Assembly: GCA_964392915.1 (NCBI GenBank)
Contig: CAYMRS010000004.1
Coordinates: 1 to 64,000 of the forward strand
From: JAAYUK01 sp964392915
GTDB taxonomy: Bacteria > Nitrospirota > Thermodesulfovibrionia > Thermodesulfovibrionales > Dissulfurispiraceae
Reading direction: 5' to 3'
DNA length: 64,000 nt
How positions within the stretch are numbered: position 1 is the first letter of the stretch; the number at the start of each line of letters is the position of its first letter. Below the pieces are notes generated by a model that saw nothing but the letters and a program-made list of their open reading frames with translations, did no database searches and was not told the DNA's origin. Below are positions 12,092 to 20,496 of the stretch, piece by piece. The position numbers and the translations under genes are program-made.

Positions 12092-13092
12092 TGCGCGAGC
12101 TCAAAGTGAAGCTGTTGCTGTCTCTCTTCCTGCTTGCCCTTGTCGTTTCTTTCGGTACCGTCGGTTACATGATCCTCGAAGGCTGGAATTTCATCGACTC
12201 ACTGTACATGACAGTCATAACGCTTGCCAGTGTCGGCTTCAAAGAGGTGCATGACCTCTCGGAGCGGGGCGTGATATTCACGATCGGACTGATTATCATC
12301 GGTGTCGGCACGGTTGCATACGCACTGAGCGCCGCGGCACGCGTCATCATTGAAGGAGAATTTCAGCAGGCATTCGGGAGGAAAAGATTGGAAAAGAGAC
12401 TGCGCGAACTCAAAGAACATTATATCGTCTGCGGCTATGGCCGCATGGGAAAGATTATCTGCCGCGAGCTGAAGGCGGAAGGTTTCCTGTTCGTCGCGAT
12501 TGAGAAAAATGCGGAGAGCATGCCGGAGGATGCCAGCGTTTTTACGATTGCCGGCGATGCCACGCATGATGACCTGCTGAGGCAGGTCGGCATCGAGCGT
12601 GCCCGGGGACTGATATCGGTGCTCCCGACCGACGCGGAGAATCTTTTTGTGGTGCTGAGCGCGCGTGAACTGAACCCGAATCTCTTTATTGTTGCCCGCG
12701 CGGGAGAAGAAGGTTCCGAGAAAAAGCTGCTCCGCGCCGGGGCCAATAAAGTAGTATCGCCGTATCATATCGGCGGACTGCGCATTGCCCAGACTATCCT
12801 GCGGCCCGCGGTGGTAGACTTTATCGAATTCGCAACCAGGAGCGGTAACATCGCCCTCCAGATGGAGGAAGTGACTATCCCGGGCGGGTCAAGACTCTCA
12901 GGCATGAGTCTCGACCAGTGCGGGTTCGGTCGGGAACTCGGAGTCATTATCGTCGCCATCAAGCGTGTTGCCGGCGAAATGGAGTTTAACCCCACGTTTC
13001 GGAGTACAGTCGAGGCAGGTGATACTCTTATAGCGCTCGGCGAAACTCAGCGATTGAAGAAGCTTGAAGAGATTGCCGGTGTTGGTAAATAA
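12091..13092 (+). CDS. Potassium channel protein with RCK (TrkA-N/TrkA-C) domains
   Basis: The 333-residue protein has a two-helix pore module: TM1 about residues 7-30, the filter region SLYMTVITLASVGFKEV, and TM2 about 58-80. It is followed by an RCK domain with the Rossmann motif VCGYGRMGKIICRE (about residue 110) and a C-terminal TrkA-C part. Such channels (MthK-like) gate K+ flow in response to bound ligands. The filter is SVGFKE instead of TVGYGD, a variant that occurs in bacterial RCK channels. It is coupled to the preceding Mut7-C gene by a 1-nt overlap. Confidence 0.88.
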   Translation: MRELKVKLLLSLFLLALVVSFGTVGYMILEGWNFIDSLYMTVITLASVGFKEVHDLSERGVIFTIGLIIIGVGTVAYALSAAARVIIEGEFQQAFGRKRLEKRLRELKEHYIVCGYGRMGKIICRELKAEGFLFVAIEKNAESMPEDASVFTIAGDATHDDLLRQVGIERARGLISVLPTDAENLFVVLSARELNPNLFIVARAGEEGSEKKLLRAGANKVVSPYHIGGLRIAQTILRPAVVDFIEFATRSGNIALQMEEVTIPGGSRLSGMSLDQCGFGRELGVIIVAIKRVAGEMEFNPTFRSTVEAGDTLIALGETQRLKKLEEIAGVGK

Positions 13093-13142
13093 TCTGTTCT
13101 GGCGCAAGCGGCAGCGAACCGTCCCGGAGGGATAACCGTACC

Positions 13143-13676
13143 ATGAAAGAATTGGTTTTTATCGGTGATTCACTGACAGAATATTTTGACTGGCAAAGTC
13201 GATTCCCTGCATATAAGATCCATAACTTGGGCGTTGCCGGTGAGCCGGTCGAAGGCCTGTTGGAGCGGCTTAAGTACACGAAACTGCTGTCAGTGCCTGA
13301 CTGTATTTTTGTCATGACCGGGATCAATAATCTCTGGCTCGAGCAACAGAACATTCAGCCGCTTTATGAAAGAGTTCTCGATCGCATGCAGAATGAATTT
13401 GCCGGAGCGGGGATTGTCGTGCAGAGCATTCTGCCTGTCGCGATGTGGGTAGAGCCTGACCTGATTGTTCAGATCAATCAGTCTTTGCGAACAATGGCCT
13501 CCGCACGCGGCATGTATTATCTGGATGTCCATAGCCTGTTCTTTGGCGCTGACGGCGAACTGATCCGCTCCTGTCTTGACAGTGATGGCGTTCATCTGAC
13601 GAATGAAGGCTATGCTGTCTGGGCAGGCGCGATAGAGAAGTTTCTGGATACCCGCTGGAACGGACTTCGCATATGA
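13143..13676 (+). CDS. SGNH/GDSL-family hydrolase
   Basis: The 177-residue protein shows the SGNH blocks: GDSLTE with the nucleophile Ser near the N-terminus, the Gly of LGVAG, the Asn in TGINNLW, and the Asp-His pair in DGVHLTNEGY near the C-terminus. No signal peptide is seen, so a cytoplasmic esterase or acylhydrolase is likely; the substrate is unknown. Its stop overlaps the start of the multihaem cytochrome gene (ATGA), suggesting coupled translation. A GGAGG-type site precedes ATG 13143. Confidence 0.87.
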   Translation: MKELVFIGDSLTEYFDWQSRFPAYKIHNLGVAGEPVEGLLERLKYTKLLSVPDCIFVMTGINNLWLEQQNIQPLYERVLDRMQNEFAGAGIVVQSILPVAMWVEPDLIVQINQSLRTMASARGMYYLDVHSLFFGADGELIRSCLDSDGVHLTNEGYAVWAGAIEKFLDTRWNGLRI

Positions 13677-14521
13677 CATTTTCCGACAGCATAAAAGGGT
13701 TGATTCTCGCGGTCATCGTCATGGGACTTTTTCTGTACGGCTACAACTACTACAGATATTCACAGACCGATCCTGACTTCTGTTCATCCTGTCATGCGCT
13801 CCAGGGAGCGCACGGCGACTGGCTGAAAAGCAGGCATCGTGATGCGCTCTGCCAGAAATGCCACGAACTCGGCAATATCGAGCAGAATGTCCGTCTGATG
13901 TCGTATGTGCTGACCGGCAACAACCCGATTGGCGTTACTCACGGCCGGTATCGGCCCTGGGAAGGGTGCGCAACCTGTCATGCGGAAGAGGTTGCCCAAG
14001 GTTCGGTTTCTCCGAGCAAGGCTTTCGGACATGCCCGTCATGTTTCCATGAAACAGCTGACCTGCAAAGAGTGCCACAGCGGCAGGAAGCATGATTTTCC
14101 CGTGCCGAAAGAGACGTGTGAAAAATGCCATCAGGGCAAGACGGTGCATGGCCTTGAAGCCGCGGATTTTTCGTGCCTGAATTGCCATTCCTTTATCAAG
14201 AAGTCCTTGCCGAAATTTGATCGCACACGCTGCACCAAATGTCATCAGGGCATTCCCAACAAGGGCGTCATGGCATCGCTGTCATGCCATCATTGCCATA
14301 AGCCGCACAAGAGAGAGAAGCCCCTCGCCGCGACCTGCATTGCAGAATGTCATAAGGGCGAAGCTTCGGTGGGTCAGCACGGCGTGCACGGGAAGAAGAA
14401 TATCGGCTGCATGCGCTGTCATAAGCCACATAGCTGGCGTTTTGCTCCTGACCGCGCGAAAGCCAATTGTTCAGAGTGCCATTCGTACAAAGATCCGAAG
14501 ACGTTCAAATACATTCTGTAG
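13673..14521 (+). CDS. NapC/NirT-like membrane-anchored multihaem cytochrome c
   Basis: The 282-residue protein has one N-terminal membrane anchor (about residues 8-27) and a periplasmic domain with ten CxxCH motifs (CSSCH, CQKCH, CATCH, CKECH, CEKCH, CLNCH, CTKCH, CHHCH, CMRCH, CSECH). It also has one CX3CH motif, CIAECH, a possible eleventh site. NapC/NirT proteins usually take electrons from quinol and have four or five haems, so this one is longer than the core family. It probably passes electrons from the quinone pool to a periplasmic acceptor; no terminal reductase gene is adjacent. Confidence 0.9.
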   Translation: MTFSDSIKGLILAVIVMGLFLYGYNYYRYSQTDPDFCSSCHALQGAHGDWLKSRHRDALCQKCHELGNIEQNVRLMSYVLTGNNPIGVTHGRYRPWEGCATCHAEEVAQGSVSPSKAFGHARHVSMKQLTCKECHSGRKHDFPVPKETCEKCHQGKTVHGLEAADFSCLNCHSFIKKSLPKFDRTRCTKCHQGIPNKGVMASLSCHHCHKPHKREKPLAATCIAECHKGEASVGQHGVHGKKNIGCMRCHKPHSWRFAPDRAKANCSECHSYKDPKTFKYIL

Positions 14522-14545
14522 TTCTAATCACTTAGGAGTCTGTTC

Positions 14546-15328
14546 ATGCAATTGAAGCACTTATGGGAACAAGCGGACGTTTCAAGAGTGAAACAGTTCT
14601 TTCTCATAGGACTGGTTTTATGGACGGCGCTTATCGGCATCTTTGCTGTCGCAGTGTACTATCATCAGCAGGATACTGCACAGGAATTCGCGCGTCTGGA
14701 AGCGGTCGCTTCATTTGAGAAAGACCTTGACTACCGCCACTGGGCTGCCGGGCACGGAGGCGTATATGTCCCGAGCACGGAGAAAACCCCTCCCAATCCC
14801 TATCTCGCTCACGTTGCGGAGCGTGACATAGCTACAAAAAGCGGCCGCGCTCTCACGCTGCTGAACCCGGCATATATGACGCGGCAGGTGCATGAACTCG
14901 GAAAAGAGCGGCGCGGGATACAGGGGCGTATCACCAGCCTCAACCCATTACGACCTGAAAATGCTCCTGACGCTTGGGAGGCTGAAGCGCTGAAAGCTCT
15001 TGAACGCGGGAAACCGGAGCTAAGCGCGGTTGTAACCATCGGCGGCAAACCGCATATGCGTGTAATGCGGCCATTGCCGGTTGAAGAGAGCTGCCTGAAG
15101 TGCCACGCGCATCCAGGGGTACAAGGTTGGAGATGTAGGAGGGGGAATAAGCACATCAGTTCCCATGGAGACTTATCTGGCGTTGCTCAAAAGAGAGACC
15201 TCGCATTATCTATCGGGGCTTGCCATCCTGTGGTTTTTTGGAGCAGTCGGTCTGATCGTAAGTTCCCGAAGCCTGTTCATGCGTATCCAGGAGCGCAGGA
15301 AGGTGGAAGACGAGCTTCGGGAGCGTGA
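14546..15328 (+). CDS. Haem-sensor histidine kinase, N-terminal part (frameshifted)
   Basis: Residues 1-190 form an N-terminal TM (about 17-38) and a periplasmic DUF3365-type domain ending in CLKCHAHPG (Cys183, Cys186, His187), a c-type haem-binding motif. After that the reading frame turns into unrelated sequence (VQGWRCRRGNK...). One base fewer in the G4 run at 15116-15119 restores YKVGDVGGGISTSVPM, the expected family continuation, which runs into the kinase ORF at 15165-16427. The real coding part therefore ends near 15119, and the tail to 15328 is out of frame. Confidence 0.8.
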   Translation: MQLKHLWEQADVSRVKQFFLIGLVLWTALIGIFAVAVYYHQQDTAQEFARLEAVASFEKDLDYRHWAAGHGGVYVPSTEKTPPNPYLAHVAERDIATKSGRALTLLNPAYMTRQVHELGKERRGIQGRITSLNPLRPENAPDAWEAEALKALERGKPELSAVVTIGGKPHMRVMRPLPVEESCLKCHAHPGVQGWRCRRGNKHISSHGDLSGVAQKRDLALSIGACHPVVFWSSRSDRKFPKPVHAYPGAQEGGRRASGA

Positions 15329-16427
15329 GGATCAGTATCGGTCGCTGGTAGAACATGCTCCGGAGGGTATCGTTGTGTTCGATGTGGACGCGGATCGTAT
15401 TGTTGAGGCCAATCCCAAAGTCCTGCAAATGCTGGGATGCAGCAAAAAGGAGCTGATGCAAGGAGATCCGAAGCGTTTTTACGTTTCAGAGCAGCCTGAC
15501 GGCCTGCCGCTTGAACAGAGCATGGCGGAGCATATCGGGCGGGCGCTCCAAGGAGAGGTTGTTACGTTTGAACGTATTCTCCGAAACGTTCACGGGAAAG
15601 AAATTTATTGCGAGGGGCATCTGGTCAGGCTGCCTTCCGCCAGCCGCAAGTTGCTCAGGGTGAGTTATGTCGATATAACCAAACGGAAAATTCTTGAACA
15701 AGAGACCGGCAATATCCGGAAACTTGAAGCTGTCGGAATACTCGCGGGAGGGATTGCCCACGATTTCAACAATATGCTGACCGCCGCCATGGGGTATATG
15801 GAACTTGCAAAAATGAAGGCTCGCACCGAAGACCCGGGTTATAAGTATCTGTTGCAGACCGAGAAAGTACTGGAGCAATCACGGGAACTGGGGCAGCGAC
15901 TGATGATATTCTCCAAGGGAGGAGACCCGATAAAGCAGCCATTTCAGATATCAGCACGGTTGAAGGATAGCGTGGAGAGAATTCTGAAGGACGATGGCCG
16001 GTTTTTCTGTGAGCTTGTGTGTTCTGATACGCTTCCTTTGGTTGAAGGCGACGAAGGGCAGATCCATCAGGTTATCCTCAATCTCCTGCTGAACGCGCAG
16101 GAGGCAATGCCTGAGGGAGGGAAAATCAGCATTGCCTGTGAGGAGATTTCTCTAGACGCAGACAGTCCGCTTTCCCTGGCCCCGGGCGACTATGTAAGGA
16201 TCTCCGTCACCGATGAAGGAAATGGCATAGCGGAAAAGCATCTTGGCAGGATATTCGACCCATATTTTACTACCAAGGACAAATACAGCCAGAAGGGAAT
16301 TGGGCTCGGGCTGACCATCTGTCACGCTATTCTCAAAAAACATCAGGGACTGATTACCGCGCACTCAACGTTCGGCATCGGCACGACATTTCATGTGTAT
16401 CTTCCGGTAGCACGAAAGCAGGCGTGA
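15165..16427 (+). CDS. Sensor histidine kinase, C-terminal part (PAS-HisKA-HATPase; frameshifted from upstream ORF)
   Basis: This 420-residue reading frame continues the DUF3365 protein after the frameshift. It has a second TM (about residues 15-36), a PAS domain (about 50-170), an H-box with the phosphorylatable His in GGIAHDFNNMLTAAMGY, an N-box NLLLNAQEAMPEGG, and ATP-binding G-boxes ending KGIGLGLTICHAIL. The ATG at 15165 is not the native start. Counting from 14546, the intact kinase would be about 627 residues. No response regulator is adjacent. Target genes are unknown. Confidence 0.82.
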   Translation: METYLALLKRETSHYLSGLAILWFFGAVGLIVSSRSLFMRIQERRKVEDELREREDQYRSLVEHAPEGIVVFDVDADRIVEANPKVLQMLGCSKKELMQGDPKRFYVSEQPDGLPLEQSMAEHIGRALQGEVVTFERILRNVHGKEIYCEGHLVRLPSASRKLLRVSYVDITKRKILEQETGNIRKLEAVGILAGGIAHDFNNMLTAAMGYMELAKMKARTEDPGYKYLLQTEKVLEQSRELGQRLMIFSKGGDPIKQPFQISARLKDSVERILKDDGRFFCELVCSDTLPLVEGDEGQIHQVILNLLLNAQEAMPEGGKISIACEEISLDADSPLSLAPGDYVRISVTDEGNGIAEKHLGRIFDPYFTTKDKYSQKGIGLGLTICHAILKKHQGLITAHSTFGIGTTFHVYLPVARKQA

Positions 16428-17131
16428 AGGCTCCAGAATATTCGTGGTTGCCCGATTGGATGCATGCAAGGGGGATCGCTCTCTGGGGCGTTGCCGGCCT
16501 CAGCGACCTCAGCACACCGCGCGATAAAACCGGCGAGCGGTTTCCATCGGCACTTTCCTGGGCCATCCCGATGAACATTCGTATCATGGCAAGCATCTCG
16601 AGCGGACCGAATCAGGCATATGCCGATGAGTACGCGTCGGTCAATCAGCATATAAACAGCACATCACTGGCACTGGAGAGTGAGCTGCAAATGCGCGGAT
16701 TTCGGGCGCTTGCGCTGGCAGCTTCCAAGCGCACGGATCCTGTCACTATCAAGGGCGATTTCCCCCACAAGACTGCCGCAACACGGGCTGGCCTTGGGTG
16801 GGTAGGCAGACACTGCCAACTGATCACCCGTTCTTTTGGCTCATGGGTTCGCCTGGGCACTGTTTTCACCGACCTGCCAGTCGCCGCCTCGGTGCCGGTG
16901 ATACGCCATTTCTGCGGGACTTGCATGCGGTGTGTCGATGCTTGCCCGGCAAAGGCTTTGCGAGGCGGTTCTTGGTATCCGGGCATTCCGCGGGAGCAAA
17001 TGCTTGATGTGAAAGCCTGCGATGATTGGAAGAAGAAGCATTACTTTCAATTTCACAACGGACATAATTGCGGCATCTGTTCCGCTGTCTGCCCGTATGG
17101 AACGAGACTGCTGAAGACCGTTTCGCGTTAA
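16424..17131 (+). CDS. QueG-like double 4Fe-4S cluster protein
   Basis: This 235-residue protein starts at GTG 16424, overlapping the kinase stop (GTGA). Its C-terminus carries CGTCMRCVDACP and CGICSAVCP, the paired [4Fe-4S] motifs of the epoxyqueuosine reductase family. The N-terminal region (SALSWAIPMN, KTAATRAGLGWVGRH) also resembles QueG-like proteins, but it is shorter than QueG (about 350 residues). Many such relatives are uncharacterised ferredoxin-like reductases. The queuosine role is therefore not claimed. The gene converges with a nitroreductase gene. Confidence 0.78.
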   Translation: MKAPEYSWLPDWMHARGIALWGVAGLSDLSTPRDKTGERFPSALSWAIPMNIRIMASISSGPNQAYADEYASVNQHINSTSLALESELQMRGFRALALAASKRTDPVTIKGDFPHKTAATRAGLGWVGRHCQLITRSFGSWVRLGTVFTDLPVAASVPVIRHFCGTCMRCVDACPAKALRGGSWYPGIPREQMLDVKACDDWKKKHYFQFHNGHNCGICSAVCPYGTRLLKTVSR

Positions 17132-17281
17132 TCCCGTCCTGCCTTGATTGAACCCGCTTCCTGCGAACGCATCTCTGCGATGAACCGAGCAAACCCGCTG
17201 AAAAAAATGCACAGGACAAGCGCTGGAGTGACCGTAAAGGGACAAAAGCGAATGAAAATACCGAGTTTTTTCAGTGAGCGG

Positions 17282-17905
17282 CTAATCCAGAAACTTCACC
17301 CGCATATCAACCGGTTGCTTCTGCGGGCCGGCGGTTTCGCGCTGGGCATAGCCGACCGGAATGACCGCCATGAATTCACCTTCAGGCTCGCCGAGCAACT
17401 GCAGGACATCGTCTTTCATCAGATAAAGAATGCCCAGCCAGACCGCAGCGAGTCCGGTCGCTGTCACCGCGAGCAGCAGGTTCTGAGCTGCTGCGGCGGA
17501 ACTCTGAATTTCCATGGTGCGAAAGAAATCAAAAGCCATCTCTTTTTCGACCTTGAACAGGTCGGTGCCGTGGTTCATGAGTTCTCCGGTATTGGCAACC
17601 GCAATGACGACCGGAGCGCTCATGATGCTCCGCGCCGCCATACGCAGCAGTGCCGAAGAGGGGCGGGGAAAATCATTTGCGCGCGCGCTGACGCGGTCGG
17701 CGAGTTCCTGTTTTTTGCGGTTCCTAAGCACAATGAAGCGCCAGGCCTGCTGGTTATGGGCAGAGGGCGCTTCGTTTGCGGCAGTGAGGAGCACCTGTAT
17801 CTGCTCGTCCGAGACCGGCTGATCGCTGAATGACCTTATGCTGCGGCGTCGGCGTATGGTCTGCAGTGTCTCGTTATCGACAGGGGTCTGATTCTGTCCA
17901 GTCAT
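17282..17905 (-). CDS. Nitroreductase-family protein
   Basis: The 207-residue protein has the flavin-binding nitroreductase pattern: IRRRRSIRSFSDQPVSDEQI near the N-terminus, NEAPSAHNQQAWRFIVL, and a C-terminal AAAAQNLLLAVTATGLAAVWLGIL. The family uses FMN and NAD(P)H to reduce nitroaromatics, quinones or related compounds. Start ATG 17905 has a GGAGGAA Shine-Dalgarno on the minus strand. The physiological substrate cannot be told from sequence. It is divergent from the 18413 operon. Confidence 0.88.
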   Translation of the reverse strand: MTGQNQTPVDNETLQTIRRRRSIRSFSDQPVSDEQIQVLLTAANEAPSAHNQQAWRFIVLRNRKKQELADRVSARANDFPRPSSALLRMAARSIMSAPVVIAVANTGELMNHGTDLFKVEKEMAFDFFRTMEIQSSAAAAQNLLLAVTATGLAAVWLGILYLMKDDVLQLLGEPEGEFMAVIPVGYAQRETAGPQKQPVDMRVKFLD

Positions 17906-18276
17906 GAGTTCCTCCGAAAAGCCGATAATCCTTGTTTATCAAGTATACCACTTAACCCATATCATTCATGAATTCCTCATGATGGGGCGAAGCATCGTCC
18001 CCGGCGCAACCCTGTTTCTGGTGAGCAGCTTTTTTGGAATAATCCGAAAAATGGCATTAGGCGAGCCAGGACACATGGTTCCGCTCATTCCAGAACGGCA
18101 TCCAGCCGTCCTCGGAGGTATTCGCCTGGCCCGTACATCCCTCTTCGCCGAATAAGGCCGCTGCACCACATAGCCTGCCTCACTTTGCAAGCTTTGACGT
18201 GTTGCACATGACAAATCCGGGATAATAACGGAGAAGAGGCGCAGTTCTTCAGGTTATTCTTCATTTGGCGCTTTTT

Positions 18277-18324
18277 CTTTGCGGTTTTGCAAAGTTTTAG
18301 ACGGCTTTTCGCAGAAATGCAAAA
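18277..18324 (+). promoter_or_regulatory. Two activator-site-like dyads (possible UAS)
   Basis: Dyad 1 is CTTTGC-N6-GCAAAG (18277-18294), a perfect inverted repeat. Dyad 2 is TTTTCGCA/TGCAAAA (18306-18324). Both reduce to TTT-N(0-1)-GC-N6-GC-AAA. Their centres are 30 bp apart, about three helical turns, and 55-85 bp upstream of the -24/-12 promoter. This is the geometry expected for binding sites of an NtrC-type activator; the activator encoded at 24970-26328 is a candidate. Confidence 0.5.
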
Positions 18325-18355
18325 AATAAAACCAATAAAAACAATGAAATAAGCA

Positions 18356-18371
18356 TGGCACGGAACGTGCA
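18356..18371 (+). promoter_or_regulatory. Sigma54-type (-24/-12) promoter
   Basis: TGGCACGGAACGTGCA matches the consensus TGGCACG-N4-TTGCA, with the GG and GC dinucleotides at the correct separation and one mismatch (G for the first T of TTGC). It lies 42 nt upstream of the start codon at 18413, so transcription would begin about 30 nt before it. Confidence 0.65.
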
Positions 18372-18412
18372 AATATTAAGATACATTCAAAAATAATCGG
18401 GGGAGGGTCACC

Positions 18413-18724
18413 ATGAAAAACCAGAATACCAGAGCAAGAAAGGCAGCCTACTGGGGAGCTGCCGCAGGTCTGGGGATCTTCGCGATGGTCGGATTGCTGC
18501 CCAGCTCATTTATCGGCGGCGTGCTCGGGTTGAAGTTCGTTGGGCTTCTTTTTGGTGGAACATTTGAGACCGGGCTCGTTTCACGGGCAGTCGTCGGCGC
18601 AAGCATGGTGCTCGGCGTACTCATAACCGGCCTTGTTTTTGTCATGGGGTCTGCATTGATCGCCTGGATGGCGGCTCAGCTCACCACGCTGGTACACCGT
18701 CGTCATGCGCATGAAACCGTATAA
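18413..18724 (+). CDS. Small membrane protein, tandem paralogue 1
   Basis: I do not recognise a named family. This 103-residue protein has two hydrophobic segments (about residues 14-45 and 58-88) and ends with a His-rich tail (HRRHAHETV). The segment GLLPSSFIGGVLGLK is shared exactly with the next gene, so the two arose by tandem duplication. It is the first gene downstream of the sigma54-type promoter and precedes the NrfD/Fe-S/cytochrome genes. A role as accessory or assembly subunits of that membrane complex is inference from context. Confidence 0.75.
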   Translation: MKNQNTRARKAAYWGAAAGLGIFAMVGLLPSSFIGGVLGLKFVGLLFGGTFETGLVSRAVVGASMVLGVLITGLVFVMGSALIAWMAAQLTTLVHRRHAHETV

Positions 18725-18754
18725 GGCACTGGGAAAAAAGAGGGAGGACTGGTC

Positions 18755-19093
18755 ATGAAAACGAAGAATGCATTCGCAAAGAAGGGGTTGTACATCGGAG
18801 CCGGAGTCGGGCTGGTGCTGTTTGCCATCGTTGGACTGCTACCGAGCTCATTCATTGGTGGAGTTCTCGGTCTGAAGATTGCCGGCCATATTTTCGGGTT
18901 GCCGCTCGGCACGGCTGTTGCTCCTCGTTTTGTCGTCGGCGTATTTATGGTGCTGGGTGTGCTGGTAACGGGTCTTGTATTTGTGGTAGGGCTCTCCCTT
19001 ATCGGATGGGCAGGCGGTACGGTCGCTCAGGCTCTGCGTGAGCGGAAGTATGTTGAAGTAGAACATCATGATGCGGAACATAAGAAGGCATAG
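18755..19093 (+). CDS. Small membrane protein, tandem paralogue 2
   Basis: This 112-residue paralogue of the preceding protein has the same GLLPSSFIGGVLGLK segment and the same spacing of two hydrophobic regions. Its charged C-terminus is different (LRERKYVEVEHHDAEHKKA). The start at 18755 has GGGAGGACTGGTC upstream. Duplicated genes kept next to each other suggest a heteromeric pair in the membrane, but no function is known from the sequence. Confidence 0.75.
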   Translation: MKTKNAFAKKGLYIGAGVGLVLFAIVGLLPSSFIGGVLGLKIAGHIFGLPLGTAVAPRFVVGVFMVLGVLVTGLVFVVGLSLIGWAGGTVAQALRERKYVEVEHHDAEHKKA

Positions 19094-19139
19094 CCTTCTT
19101 CACACGAAATACTCATAACAACGAAAGGGGAGGGCTATC

Positions 19140-20423
19140 ATGTCTGACAATCTTACAAAAACGACTCATGCAACCACAGAAATGCGCCTGCTTTGGACAT
19201 GGCAGGCCATAGTAAGCCGCCTGACAGGCGTAGGAAAAGGGTATTATGTATGGCTCGCCATCAGTACCGCCTTGCTGACGGCGGGCGTAGCTGCCGGCTT
19301 ACATGCGTTTGTAGTCGGATACGGGCATATCTACAATGTGACGAGGGAAGTCCCGTGGGGCATCCTGATCTCGACCTATGTATTTTTTGTCGTTACATCG
19401 ACCGGACTGTGCCTGGTGTCGTCAATAGGGCATGTCTTCGGGTCAAAGGATTTCATGCCGATTGCAAAACGGTCGGTATACCTGTCGATTCTGACCATTG
19501 TCGCCGGTTTTCTGGTCATGTTCTTTGAGACGGAAAATGTTATGAACATGGTTATTTATAACGTGCTTTCACCCAATCTTCACTCCAACATCTGGTGGAT
19601 GGGAACCCTGTACGGAGCATATCTCTTTTTCATGGCCATTGAGTTCGCCTGTTTGCAGTTCGATCGCCACAGACTGGCTATGTATGCGGGATTCCTCGGC
19701 GTTGTCTCGGGTATCGCGGCGCACAGTAATCTTGGCGCGGTATTCGGCATGCTGACCGCGCGTCCGTTCTGGTACGGCCCCTATATGCCGATTTACTTTA
19801 TCGCCTCTGCCATGATGTCCGGCTGCGCGGCCATTATCCTCTTTACCTGGCTGGCGTCGAAGATTAACCGCGAACCGATTCAGGGGAGCATGGCGCGGGC
19901 GGTTGACGTAACCCGGCAGGTGGGTATTCTGATGATCTGCACGATTATGTTTTTTCAGACCTGGAAGATTCTCGCTGGCCTGGTCGGCGGCGATGCGGAG
20001 CGCGAGGCATTTCTAGCCCTGCTGACAGGCGCTTATGCGTTCAACTTCTGGACGCTGGAGGTTCTTGCGGGCATGGTTATCCCGCTCACGCTCTATATCC
20101 TCTCGCGCGGCACGAACATGAAGATGCTGTTCTGGGGTTCAGTATCGATGATAATCGGCATCTTCTTTATGCGCTATGATCTGGTTGTCGTCGGACAGAT
20201 AGTCCCCGCGCAGTATGAGATGGCGGTCAATGAATACTCGGCGCTGCTCAGCTATACGCCTTCCGCGCATGAAATCCTGATTGTTTTGGGTGGCATTGGT
20301 CTGGTAGGAACACTCTTTATGCTCGGCGAGAAGATATTTGCTGCTCACCGCGTTGAGGACCACGCTGAAGAAACGTATGCGGAGACACTGCCAGCGCTGG
20401 AAACAGTCGAAAGAACAGAATAG
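19140..20423 (+). CDS. NrfD/PsrC/DsrP-like integral membrane quinol-interacting subunit
   Basis: This 427-residue, strongly hydrophobic protein has about ten transmembrane segments. The family features include an early GVAAGLHAFVVGYGHIYNVTREVPWGI region and later conserved charged residues between helices. NrfD-type proteins exchange electrons or protons with menaquinol and partner with a periplasmic Fe-S protein. The next gene encodes that partner and the one after it a trihaem cytochrome, the DsrP-DsrO-DsrJ subunit set. AGGGGAGGG precedes ATG 19140. Homology to DsrP versus Hmc- or Psr-type relatives is not resolved. Confidence 0.85.
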   Translation: MSDNLTKTTHATTEMRLLWTWQAIVSRLTGVGKGYYVWLAISTALLTAGVAAGLHAFVVGYGHIYNVTREVPWGILISTYVFFVVTSTGLCLVSSIGHVFGSKDFMPIAKRSVYLSILTIVAGFLVMFFETENVMNMVIYNVLSPNLHSNIWWMGTLYGAYLFFMAIEFACLQFDRHRLAMYAGFLGVVSGIAAHSNLGAVFGMLTARPFWYGPYMPIYFIASAMMSGCAAIILFTWLASKINREPIQGSMARAVDVTRQVGILMICTIMFFQTWKILAGLVGGDAEREAFLALLTGAYAFNFWTLEVLAGMVIPLTLYILSRGTNMKMLFWGSVSMIIGIFFMRYDLVVVGQIVPAQYEMAVNEYSALLSYTPSAHEILIVLGGIGLVGTLFMLGEKIFAAHRVEDHAEETYAETLPALETVERTE

Positions 20424-20496
20424 TTATTATGCCGGGCGGCACGAAGGATTCTCCTTCTGCCGCCCGTGGTCTGCTCTAAGGAAAGGGAGGAACGAT

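Larger units (their letters stand above)
17906..18412. other. Divergent intergenic region with regulatory sites
   Basis: No convincing gene is seen in these 507 bases. An 83-codon ORF at 17904-18155 has no ribosome binding site and no recognisable sequence. The right part carries two dyads and a sigma54-type promoter, listed separately, that serve the operon starting at 18413. GGGGGAGGGTC precedes that start. Confidence 0.6.

Noticed and set aside
17144..17833. A 229-codon plus-strand ORF opposite the nitroreductase
   Set aside because: The minus strand carries the conserved nitroreductase motifs and a good ribosome binding site.
17904..18155. An 83-codon ORF in the divergent spacer
   Set aside because: No ribosome binding site and no recognisable sequence; overlaps the nitroreductase leader.
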